Assembly (NCBI GenBank): GCA_026419775.2 | Contig: JAOPGA020001077.1 | Coordinates: 1 to 27,124, forward strand | Origin: Acrasis kona | Lineage: Eukaryota; Heterolobosea; Eutetramitea; Acrasida; Acrasidae | Length of the DNA stretch: 27,124 nt | Reading direction: 5' to 3' | Shown here: positions 8,834 to 18,140 of the stretch, piece after piece | How positions within the stretch are numbered: the stretch's first letter is position 1 | Layout: the number at the start of each line of letters is the position of its first letter | Made by a program: the position numbers and the translations under genes | The notes under the pieces: model-generated | Told to the model about the DNA's origin: nothing | The model's database searches: none | What the model saw: only the letters and a program-made list of their open reading frames with translations

Positions 8834-10521
8834 ATGTTTTCTTTTGTTCTTAACAAGGTAATCATGAGGAGGTATCATGGCAAGACGTATTTGGAGACGT
8901 TGAATGCTCTGGATAAGCTGATCATCATTAATCAGCCGAAGGATTTGCGTCCCCATGACACAAAGCAGAGTTGGAATGTTGATGCCATGAAATTTTATAT
9001 CAAGCAAATGAATATGGACGTAAGTGAGTGATGAGCAGAGTTTTTGACGTGTTGTTTTTGTACAGCTTTCAAAATTATCCATTATCCATGTGGCGGGAAC
9101 AAAGGGTAAAGGTTCCACATGTACAACTTGTGAGTCGATATTGAGGAATTCTGGCTACAAGACTGGTTTATATACATCTCCTCACTTGATTGACGTTCGC
9201 GAGCGTATAAGAGTAAATGGCGTACCTGTCCCCAAAGAACAATTTGTTAAACATTTTTGGGAGTGCTATGAACAATTGGAAAATAGCAAGGTATTGCGGT
9301 CTATTCTTGATTCTAAAATTGGAGTAGAATGAAATGTTTCCATCCATTGCTACGTACTTTAGATTCTTAACATTGATGAGTTTCCGCATCTTTATAGAGG
9401 AGAAGGTTGACGTCGCCATTATTGAAGTTGGCCTGGGTGGTTTGATGGATGCTACCAATGTAATCCAACCAGCTGTTGTCGGGTTAACCTCCATTGGTTA
9501 TGACCACGTTGAGATTTTGGGTAACACATTAACAGAGATTGCAGGACAAAAGGCTGGCATCATGAAACCAAACATCATTTCCATTTCAAGCGTAGGACAA
9601 AAGCAAGAAGCAATGGATCAATTCATCAAGACAGCAGGAAACGTACACTCTCCCTTGTTCACCTCTCCTACTATACAAGAAATCTTTAACAATCAAGAAT
9701 TACCAAAAATCGGACTTTCCGGAGAACATCAGCTCGTTAACACTTCATTAGCTCTCTGCTTGTGTGACGCTTGGATCAACCGGAAGAATCATTCTGACAC
9801 GAAGCAAAATACTTTAGGAGAAACTTATACTTTTAAGGAACCGATCAGCGAAGATGCGATTCGTGGATTAGCAGCTTGTAGGTACGAAGGAAGAGGACAA
9901 ATCATTTCTTTGGATAGGAATCAATTGGACATTACTTTTTACTTGGACGGCGCCCATACTGACGATAGTATTGCTTTTTGTGTGGATTGGTTTGAGAAGA
10001 GCCAGGAGGATGAGTCGACTGCTAGGAGTGATTTGGAAGTTGTCACAGCCGCCGAAGAAGATGACACATTTGTGAGTGATGACAAACAATTAAGAGATTA
10101 CTTTGATAACTTTGTAATTAAAAGTGATGCAAAGAAGGGACGTAAAATTAATGTTCTAGTCTTTAATTTCACAGGTACAAGAGATGCCTCCACTTTGTTA
10201 ATTCCATTGTCTCGCAAAGGTCATTTGTTTGATGCTGTCATCTTTTGTCCAAATGATTCCGATAAGGATTCCTTGCTTAGCAGTACTGTGAATAACACAG
10301 AATTGAGTGAACCACAAAAGAAAAAGTTATCACACAATAAACAAGTCTGGGACGAAGCATGTAAAGAACGCACCCAAAGTATGGTCCATTCAAGTATCAA
10401 TCAAGCAATTCAGTGGATTTCAGAAGAATATTGTCATGACCACGTGAGAGTGCTTGTTACTGGTTCCTTGTATTTAGTTGGTGATACTCTCCGAAAGCTG
10501 AACTTTATCAAAGCGAAATAA
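8834..10521 (+). CDS. Folylpolyglutamate synthase, three exons (about 534 aa)
   Basis: Adds glutamates to folates, retaining them in the cytosol or mitochondria. Exons are 8834-9019, 9066-9290 and 9328-10521; the introns are 46 and 37 nt, both GT-AG and phase 0. Joined, the protein shows the ATP-binding loop AGTKGKGS (residues 72-79), then [27 protein letters not shown] and [11 protein letters not shown] (about residues 171-181) are close to eukaryotic FPGS, and LDGAHTDD (343-350) is the C-terminal-domain ligand motif. Length matches eukaryotic FPGS. The start may be 8834 or the in-frame Met at 8864 (MRRYHGKTY); the extra 10 residues could contribute to targeting. It is only 23 nt downstream of the previous stop on the same strand. 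Confidence 0.92.
9020..9065 (+). other. FPGS intron 1 (46 nt)
   Basis: GTAAGT...TACAG, phase 0. It joins ...MNMD to [17 protein letters not shown]; retaining it gives a stop within a few codons. Confidence 0.85.
9291..9327 (+). other. FPGS intron 2 (37 nt)
   Basis: GTATTG...GAGTAG, phase 0. It joins ...QLENSK to [13 protein letters not shown]; the downstream sequence is the conserved YFRFLTLM block of FPGS. Retention leads to TGA. Confidence 0.8.
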
Positions 10522-10598
10522 ACAATTCATTTTGGCTGATGTGTTGCTTTCTTGTATTTGTTTATGTTGCCCACGTTCATTTATGACCCTAACTTTGC

Positions 10599-12682
10599 AT
10601 GTTGATTGTAATGACAACCTTGAGAAAATTTTTAGAGATGATCGCCCGTGCAGTTATATTATTTACACTAATCGCGACGATCGCTTGCATCGCGCCAGGA
10701 TACGGAGATGGGTTACTAACCGAATCCGACATTGTTAGAGTGAAAGCAAGGAAGATATCGTCCATACACAGCTTGCCATACGAATATTACAGTTTAGGGT
10801 ATCCTAGACCAGATGTACTTGAAAGTGCACCAGAAAATCTTGCTGAATATTTATTTGGCGATGTCATTGAAAGTTCTGTTTATAACGTACGTTTGTGTGT
10901 TCAATTTTTACTAAATGTTTTCGCTCTAGTTTGCTTTTAGAAAAGAAGTCAGCTGCAAGTTAGTACAATCCTGCAAGAAGGGTGAAACCGCAGAATGCCC
11001 CTATGGTATAACTGTCCCAGAACTCACAAAAGATAACATTGAAGATTTCCAACATCGTATCGAAGAAGATTACGAAGCTGAATTGTAAGTGTTCTTTTTA
11101 CGCTTTCCAACAATTAAGAATCGTAGAAGGTTTACCATTAGCCAACAGACAAGACCCCAACACTGATTGTGGCAACCTACCTCCCTACTTTGAGGCCATC
11201 AAGACCGAAAAACAAAAAAGTAGCTATGCAAGACCCAACGGCTTCCCAGTTGGCTGCACTAACAACGACGGCAAAGCAGAAGACATTAACAATCATTTGA
11301 CATTTGTGCTATATTACCATGAAAGAGCGGTCCAACCAGACGACAAGAAGAGATATGCAATTGTAGCCGCCGAAGTTTTTCCATCAAGCATAGCCCATAC
11401 TGAAACATCATGTTCGCCCGAACATCCACTACCAAGGGACCTACCCAAATTCACGATCACCAACACCAACACTAAAAAGATCCCATTCAGCTACTCTGTG
11501 GTCTGGAAGAGTTCTCCGGTCAAGTATGCATCAAGATGGGACAATTACCTACAAACACCCGAAACGGAAGATAATACAAAAATACATTGGTTTAGCATAG
11601 TCAACTCATTAATCATTGTCGTTTTCTTGACCGGCATGATTGCCATGATCATGTTGAGAGTGTTACACAAGGACATTGAGTTCTACAACAAGATTGGAAT
11701 CGACCCCGAAGAAGAGGATCCCACGGATGAGACTGGATGGAAATTAGTTCATGGAGATGTATTCAGGGTGCCTCCTTATTACTTTTTGTTGAGCGTTTTG
11801 AACGGAACAGGAATGCAAGTGTTGGGAATGTTGTTCACATCATTGTTGTTTGCATTGTTGGGTTTCATTGGCAAGGAAAGCAGAGGAAGTTTGATGACCA
11901 TTGCTTTGGTGTTCTACGCGCTAATGGGAGCCGTCGGAGGTTATAATGGAGGAAGATTGTACAAGACCTTTCAAGGCAAGTCATGGATACTTTTATCACT
12001 TTGTATTTGTTTCTTGTTGCCCGGTTTTGTTTTTTGTTTGTTGTTGTTGGTTAATATTGTTGCCATCTACTCTAGTGCTAGCGTTCCCTTTAGCATCTTG
12101 TGCATGTTGATCGGAATTTGGTTCGGAGTTAGTTTGCCATTGGTTGTCTTGGGTACCTTTTTTGGATTTAAGAGATCTGAAATTGAATTCCCCACCCCTA
12201 CTCATCGTATTCGTAGACAAATTCCTCCTCAGCCTACTTATTTGAGGGCACCATTCTCAATCTTGATGGGAGGTATTTTGCCATTTGGCGCAGTGTTTAT
12301 TGAATTGTATTTTATTATGGGAAGTATATGGTTACACAAGTATTATATGGTTTTCAGCTTCTTGTTGTTGGTGTTGATGATTCTTTTGATTACATGTGCT
12401 GAGATTACTATTGTTTTGGTTTATTTCCAATTGTGTAATGAGGATTATAACTGGTGGTGGAGAAGTTTCTTGAGCAGTGGAAGTAGTGCTATTTACTTGT
12501 TCTTATATGCTGCATTCTACTTTTACACTTCGTTAGGAGTTCAACACCTAACGATGGCTTTGCTATACTTTGGATATACATTGATGATTACAAGTATGTT
12601 CTTTGTGATGACTGGTGCAATCGGATTCTACTCCAGTTTATTATTCATCAAATTTATCTATGGATCTATCAAGGTTGCATAA
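10599..12682 (+). CDS. TM9SF/EMP70 nonaspanin, three exons (about 668 aa)
   Basis: Nine-transmembrane endosome/Golgi membrane proteins of this family act in membrane protein sorting, adhesion and phagocytosis. Exons are 10599-10886, 10930-11084 and 11119-12682 (introns 43 and 34 nt). The order is a signal peptide (ATGs at 10599, 10611 and 10638 are all possible), then a lumenal domain (GLPYEYYSLGYPRP-like segment, C-LC pair, IVEGLPLANRQ). A first TM helix at IHWFSIVNSLIIVVFL and a block of eight hydrophobic helices follow, with family motifs WKLVHGDVFR-PP, YNGGRLYKTF, PTYLRAPFSILMGGILPFGAVFIELYFI and ED-Y-WWWRSFL. The C-terminus is SIKVA, whereas family members usually end KxD, a COPI-binding Golgi-retention signal. 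AATAAA overlaps the stop. Confidence 0.93.
10887..10929 (+). other. TM9SF intron 1 (43 nt)
   Basis: GTACGT...CTCTAG, phase 0. It joins ...ESSVYN to FAFRKEVSCKLV, restoring the conserved cysteine region of the lumenal domain. Confidence 0.85.
11085..11118 (+). other. TM9SF intron 2 (34 nt)
   Basis: GTAAGT...ATTAAG, phase 2. It joins ...DYEAEL to IVEGLPLANR, matching the family's inner-strand and NLP-like block. Confidence 0.85.
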
Positions 12683-12687
12683 ATAAA
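12682..12687 (+). terminator. Poly(A) signal overlapping the TM9SF stop
   Basis: AATAAA starts at the last base of the TAA stop (12680-12682). The next gene starts 62 nt later at 12745. Confidence 0.5.
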
Positions 12688-12744
12688 AGTTTCGTTTTAA
12701 AATCCTTTGTTTTTTTTTGAAGAGAGTTGATTGTAACACTTTTT

Positions 12745-13845
12745 ATGAAGTTTAGGCACAACAATACAAGAGAGTATGTTCGCTTGGATGGTGACGATAA
12801 CAGCACTAATAAACACGACGATGATATATTAAAAGCCAGATTGGATTTTAATGATGAACATACCGCATCTCAATACCACTACATGACACTAATGGATAAA
12901 CATCAATCATTCCTTTCAACATTAAAATCAAAACCTGTAAATATTCGCAGAGAACAATCAAATAACGCAGAGGAAAGAACTACAATGCCCATAGCCCAGA
13001 ATCTAAGGGGGATAAAACCAAACAAATCTCCAATCAAAGACATTCAACACAACTCACAATTCAAACCAACTTCCCAGTGGGATCCACTAACAAAACAAAG
13101 AATTTTGGCCTCGACGCAAAAATTATCAGATTCCATCAAAATGTTCTCTGAAAGCAATCTTAGTCCATCACAGGAAAATAGTATTGTTCAAAATGCAAAA
13201 AAGAGTAAAATAAAAATCACAGACATGACAGAATTCAAAGATAATGAGTTTTTAAACCACATACTAGCTGAGGATGCCAAACAAACAAAAATTAAAGTTC
13301 AACAAAAGAAGCCCCCAAAGGCTGAAAACCCAATCAAAGAATTACGTACATATCAAAATCAAACTTTTAATCAACCACAAGATGATTCCACCACGCGAGA
13401 AGAAGGACATACATTAAATGAAGACGACGACCACTTTAAACCCAAGACTCATAGTACAATCAAAACACAAAGTAGGAGAAAACATTTTCCAAAAAGCGCA
13501 ACAGCCGGGTCCCACTCACAACCAGTCAACAATAACATTTCTTCATCATCTCACAAGGAGTCAGTAACATTTTTTCAAATGATTACAAAGATTTTAAAGT
13601 TTATTAAACCTGCACTTTTAAACCTTCTAAGGCGCCTTGCCCAACTGAACCCTTTTGCAAGATCTCAATTCCGTGCTTCTGTTCATCGTAGGCATGATGA
13701 TGGTGATGTGATTAATCCGATAACATCTTTTTCCGTCTATCATAACCATTCAATAGCCCCTTGGCAGTCTAATTATTCTAATTTTGATGCTTCTAATGTT
13801 TATTTGACAAGTACACAAAGTAGGCTTCTAAGAAACAGAGGTTGA
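12745..13845 (+). CDS. Unrecognised, largely disordered protein (366 aa)
   Basis: The first ATG is at 12745 (MKFRHNNTREYVRLDGDD); a TTG at 12727 is not credible as a start. Composition is Lys, Gln, Asn, Ser and His rich with several short basic clusters (KKSKIKI, QQKKPPKAE, RRKHF), suggesting disorder and possible nucleic-acid or membrane-surface binding. One amphipathic or hydrophobic stretch lies near residues 275-305 (VTFFQMITKILKFIKPALLNLLRRL), which could be a membrane-associated helix. No domain is recognised. It lies 62 nt after the TM9SF stop. Poly(A) signal AATAAA occurs at 13913-13918, and the gene is convergent with the receptor gene. Confidence 0.65.
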   Translation: MKFRHNNTREYVRLDGDDNSTNKHDDDILKARLDFNDEHTASQYHYMTLMDKHQSFLSTLKSKPVNIRREQSNNAEERTTMPIAQNLRGIKPNKSPIKDIQHNSQFKPTSQWDPLTKQRILASTQKLSDSIKMFSESNLSPSQENSIVQNAKKSKIKITDMTEFKDNEFLNHILAEDAKQTKIKVQQKKPPKAENPIKELRTYQNQTFNQPQDDSTTREEGHTLNEDDDHFKPKTHSTIKTQSRRKHFPKSATAGSHSQPVNNNISSSSHKESVTFFQMITKILKFIKPALLNLLRRLAQLNPFARSQFRASVHRRHDDGDVINPITSFSVYHNHSIAPWQSNYSNFDASNVYLTSTQSRLLRNRG

Positions 13846-13941
13846 GTTGTTTTGGGTTTACAATGATGTAGTGCTTTTACATGCTCTGATGGTTCAGATG
13901 CTGTTGATAATGAATAAAGTTAACCCAAAATGTTTTTAAAA

Positions 13942-13947
13942 TTTATT
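13942..13947 (-). terminator. Poly(A) signal of the receptor gene
   Basis: AATAAA on the minus strand just after the stop at 13954. The convergent neighbour's AATAAA (13913-13918, plus strand) lies within 30 bp, so the two 3' ends overlap or abut. Confidence 0.45.
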
Positions 13948-13953
13948 TTGTAT

Positions 13954-16238
13954 TTACATTTCCGTCTGCTCTTGTTCCTTCTTTTGATCCATGTATCTAG
14001 TAAATGTATCGGAAACAACCATAGACCTAACGAATCCTCCCAAAGCATCAAACAAGTCTCTTTGAGCGTATCCTTCCTTCACTAGTGGCAGTTGCTTGTC
14101 TAAGATCTTTGCTGACAGGTTCAACAACTGCTCTGATGTAGGTAACAAGAATTTTTGTAATATTTGATTTTGTAATTTCACTCTCTCGTCAACCGCCTTC
14201 GTACTTCTATACACTTCAATTTCTTGCAAAAAGTTCACATTTTCACTGTTCATGGTTAATTAAAACACTAGTGCAGAATACTTACGTAGATCGTTCCTTC
14301 GCACAATATTGCCAAAAATCTCTTCTACTTACTGGATCGTCCCAAACCTTTGCAAAGTTGAGGTCATCAAGGACACCTCTCAACATCTTGGCCATGTCTT
14401 TTTGTTCCGTTTTGTTTTGTGCAACTACAACAAGAGCATCTCTTGACTCCTCATCTACAATAATTCTACACGGAGATGCTGTGATGGTAACTGGTATCTT
14501 CATGTTAAAGCCTGTAACTAATTCGGATTCAATCCTTTTGGCGCTCCCACTAAGATTAGTCAGGTCATTTAGAGTTAATGTGGAAAGGAACTTTGTTATG
14601 CTAACCTACGGTTTATGATGAGAAAATGGAAAAAATGTTCAACAAACCGTTCCTCTGTTATGGTTAGGGTCAAATCTAAACTTTTCTTGGAATGATGGGT
14701 TGGCTTCATGTATAGTGCCATCCTTTACCAATATACAAATAACATAATCATTAATTGATTTTAAAATGTTTCGGCTTCTCTCCTCGTATGATAACGTTTG
14801 GTTTAATACAGTGAAGATCTTTTGACTATCATTCTCTAGGGACTGTAACATTTTATTCACACATACACCAAGAACATTCACTTCATCCCCTCGTTTCGAA
14901 AGATTGTCCAGTCTAGCCTTCACATTTCTATCCTCTGTGATTTTTTCTAACTGCTTTGTTATGAACTTGACGCGGTACAAGATGCCACGGTCAACAAAAG
15001 ACAGGATTACAATTGTAATAAGAATAATACCAACAAGTAAAATAGCAAAACAAATAAACACACCCACTAAACCAATGTACAGATTATACGTTTCAATGTC
15101 TAAACGATATATAAATGCTGGAGCTCCGAATACACTAGTCACTGCAAAAGCTCCCGTGCGACGGTTAGTATAGGGTTTGCCGGAACTTCTCATTGGACAT
15201 GCCCTACCATTTAAAAGTTTTTCATCAAAAGTGGAGGGTTTGTTACTGCGATCCACGTTCCAATTAGTTTTTATTGAAGGAATGGCAGGATTGAGTTTTA
15301 ACACATCTATGAATTCTCTTCTGGTCTCCAAATCCGAGACACTTAGTGCGGTAACGCACATTTGAACGTTTTCAGCCATGTCTTGTATAAAATCTTCATT
15401 TTGAATGAGACCCACAGTGATCCAACCCACGGTTTTAACATCGTTACGAACAACTGCTGATGTCAGCATGAGCGGTTGTCCACTAAGATCATATATAGCG
15501 GTGCCGACAAAATCAGTGTTGTTATTTGCTACTAGTGGGTTTACACCTACAGTCAGCTGACCGAAAGAATTTAAACCGGTTTGTATTATTCTGAATGCTG
15601 AAGTCACTTCGGCACTTCTAAAACCAATTTGGTAAAATATCGAGCCATCTGATCTGTGAAAACTGAAGAGTTGTTTTTTTCATTAAAGTAGTGTAAATTA
15701 CCTTATGAAGTTTATTCCTTGTAAGGAAAAATCTAATGGTGAATAGTACACAGCATTCTCCAAACTTGCATTATATATTGGAATCATATTCTCAATTTCG
15801 AAGTCTGTTGCATTTCCTGATCTGTATCCTGTATCTCTGGCAATAGTCCAGAGATTCACGTAGTGGTTTGATAAATAGTTTGTCACCCTATCGTATCCAT
15901 TGTACACCCTGTTATCTTCAACCTCTATAAATCTCGAACATTTAATTGGCTCCAACACATGAAACTTACTTGTATGGAAACAACCCGAACAATACAGCGC
16001 TAAAGGCGACTATGGCCATCAAGAAGAACATAGAAAGCACTACTAATGTCTTACACCTTAAAGAGAAAAGTTTCTCTCGAGTGGTCCTTTTAATCACACT
16101 TCCTGCTTTAAATATACCAATCTTATCTCTTTCTCTCCATGTCATCAATGTATGAGTCATGAAGGACTGTTCATCTGGTGCAGTGGGCGTCGTGTTAAGT
16201 TCCGTCGGAGAGGGTGGACCACTCTCGAACAACGACAT
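13954..16238 (-). CDS. CHASE4-HAMP-PAS-RGS transmembrane receptor, five exons (about 708 aa)
   Basis: Exons on the minus strand are 16238-15970, 15932-15702, 15662-14648, 14605-14286 and 14245-13954. Introns are 37, 39, 42 and 40 nt, all GT-AG, and the spliced total is 709 codons including the stop. The order is a cytosolic N-terminus, then TM1 (about 62-85, TLVVLSMFFLMAIVAFSAVLFGL), then a CHASE4 sensor (about 90-350: W-IARDTGYRSGNATDF, GINFISFHRSDGSIFYQIG). TM2 follows (about 360-390), then a HAMP linker (GDEVNVLGVCVNKML), a PAS domain (about 460-585; SINDYVICILVKDGTIHEANPSF) and a C-terminal RGS domain (about 585-700; DPVSRRDFWQYCAKERSTENVNFL). RGS domains accelerate GTP hydrolysis by G-alpha. 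It probably couples an external ligand, and perhaps a PAS-sensed cue, to G-protein shut-off. No cyclase or kinase domain follows. Confidence 0.88.
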
Positions 16239-16572
16239 GTTTGTTAGATGTTTGGATTGTGTTCAGATGACAGACGATGCGGGCCTTTCTACTCTAATCA
16301 ATCATCGATATGTCCACCACAAATCACTTGTCTTTTCTAAATTGTAATTTTATGCCTTTCAAATCAATGTCGGAGTTTTCTCAACAGATGCACATTACTC
16401 AAACCAGAAGAACATCCATACAATGAATACATATTAAACCAACAGGGTGTTGTAGTCACACAAGATTTGTTAATATCCTTGTTATTATCAGTACATGTCA
16501 TAGATTATTACCATTAAATAAGGAAGTCAATCATTTAAAAATAAAATATTTATTTGACCAATTGAAGTGAGA
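16239..16572. other. Promoter region of the receptor gene and 3' region of the saposin gene
   Basis: No gene is supported here. A minus-strand AATAAA at 16549-16554 lies 19-24 nt after the saposin-gene stop and is its likely poly(A) signal. The rest is AT-rich and should hold the receptor gene's promoter. I saw no repeats. Confidence 0.5.
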
Positions 16573-17751
16573 TTACACACAATGACGGTTACAAACTCTT
16601 CCTGGATACATGTTGTTCTTCACCAATCCGAACATGTCTTCGTATAAAACAGATACCATCTCATAACAATTACCGCGGAAGTCTTCATCAGCAGTCTCAC
16701 AAGACTCCTTCAACAAACCAACAGTACTTTCGAGATCCTTTCTTCCAGATAATCTCTTGTGTAAATGGTACGACATGTGTTTACATGCGAAACAATTTCC
16801 GCTCTTATTTGGCATCAACATTTGTTGTTGTTGAGCACAAAACTTTGTTCTTGTGCAAATCACATCGGCTGACAATTGAGACTCGATCAATTCAATCAAT
16901 TGTGGAACTGATTTCGAGAACTCGATGCATCTATCCTTCAAGGACAGCGGCATAAAGTTACATAACTGTGCAACCTTTCCAACCAGGAATGAAGTTGTGC
17001 TATTTTGGGCCAAGAAAGACTCGACTATACTAACACCAAATTTACATAACGAGCATGGCTCGACATTGTTGTTTCTGTTTTCTATTGGACATAGATTTAC
17101 CAACTCACAAACAATCTTTGGTGGGAATTGGCTTTCTAGGTAGTAAATCAAATAGGGAACGTATTGTGCGACTACCTCATCGCACTCTGGTTTCATGACT
17201 GTTGGAAGGTATGAACAGACCAAACCCAACTTTTGCTTGATGACTTCTTCTGTTTCATTCTTTGCAATAAAAGTCTCTACTTGTCCTACTAACAATGTGC
17301 ATAGTGCACAAGAAGCAGGTTCGCTTTTGATGACGGCTGGTTGGGTTGCTTTTACAACCGCTTTGGGTGAAGGCGCCTGGGTAGCGGGAGGTAGGGTGGT
17401 CTCTGGTGTTTGTGGGCAACCTTCTGTGCACACATGTAACTGGCAGCAAACAACCTTTGGTGTCTCTTTCTTCAAAAGGAATTGTAGAATTTGATGTCCG
17501 TAGATCATGACCACTGTATTGCAGAGACTTCCCATCTGTCCGGGTATTCTGTTGCAAGTATTTAATAAAGCCTTTTGAATTTGTGGTTCGCTCTTATTAG
17601 CATACTTTTCGGCCTCCTCTACAACGAAAGCACACACATCACAGTATAGTGATGCGTCATTGCTCTTCGGTATAGTTAATGCCCTTGCTGTGTCTTGAGC
17701 CAAGATCAGGCACGAACATAGTAACAGTACTACCAAAGCGAATGTTTTCAT
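16573..17751 (-). CDS. Prosaposin-like precursor with four saposin B-type domains (392 aa)
   Basis: A signal peptide (residues 1-18, ending LILAQD) is followed by four saposin-like units: about 37-108, 148-221, 233-305 and 320-391. Each starts with CxxC or CxLC and has a long helix-forming stretch, a mid-domain Cys pair and a C-terminal pair (Cys-x5-Cys). The linker between units 1 and 2 (about 112-145) is Pro/Thr/Ala rich. Many N-x-S/T sites occur. Known saposin-like proteins bind lipids in lysosomes, and in amoebae related single domains can be pore-forming peptides. Sequence alone does not decide between lipid carrier and membrane-permeabilising roles. Multi-unit precursors are normally cut into separate domains. 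It is one exon. Unit 4 is the most divergent. Confidence 0.9.
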   Translation of the reverse strand: MKTFALVVLLLCSCLILAQDTARALTIPKSNDASLYCDVCAFVVEEAEKYANKSEPQIQKALLNTCNRIPGQMGSLCNTVVMIYGHQILQFLLKKETPKVVCCQLHVCTEGCPQTPETTLPPATQAPSPKAVVKATQPAVIKSEPASCALCTLLVGQVETFIAKNETEEVIKQKLGLVCSYLPTVMKPECDEVVAQYVPYLIYYLESQFPPKIVCELVNLCPIENRNNNVEPCSLCKFGVSIVESFLAQNSTTSFLVGKVAQLCNFMPLSLKDRCIEFSKSVPQLIELIESQLSADVICTRTKFCAQQQQMLMPNKSGNCFACKHMSYHLHKRLSGRKDLESTVGLLKESCETADEDFRGNCYEMVSVLYEDMFGLVKNNMYPGRVCNRHCV

Positions 17752-18138
17752 TGTTCAATTTGATTGATTGGTTGACCCGGAGTTACAAAGACCGGGTCAC
17801 TTCAAACAAAAGAGTATTCGGAGCTTCATCTTCTAATACATCCACCACTCATCGTTGCCACCGGATCATTCCCTTAAAATCTTTTTATTTTCCAAATCGA
17901 TAAACTCGTTGATGGTATTGAGAACACAACATGTATTGAGAATGTCAGAGAATATATAAACACTACAACCACATCACCTAGCAATATTACGAAAAAATCA
18001 TCTACCGATACTTAACTATGTAGTTCCCTTGATTAGAGGAAGTGAATCAAATGAATGAAGAAAATTCTTTCATAATGCGACTAGATTGAGTTTGAAGCAA
18101 GAAGGCGAAAGTAAATTAAAAACTACATGAACTTTTTA
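17752..18138. other. Intergenic region with a GC-rich inverted repeat near the saposin gene start
   Basis: TGACCCGG (17773-17780) and CCGGGTCA (17792-17799) form a perfect 8-bp inverted repeat with an 11-nt spacer, 22-48 nt upstream of the saposin ATG. It stands out in otherwise AT-rich DNA. It could be a protein-binding site or a 5'-leader hairpin. Nothing gene-like was found in the remainder. Confidence 0.5.
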
Positions 18139-18140
18139 TT
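18135..18140 (-). terminator. Poly(A) signal overlapping the ISG12-protein stop
   Basis: The minus strand reads TAATAAA with the TAA stop at 18141-18139, so the signal shares two bases with the stop codon. Confidence 0.5.

Noticed and set aside
13954-14253. Separate 99-aa RGS-fragment gene
   Set aside because: It is the last exon of the receptor. A 40-nt intron (14285-14246) joins it in frame to ...CAKERST, completing the RGS domain.
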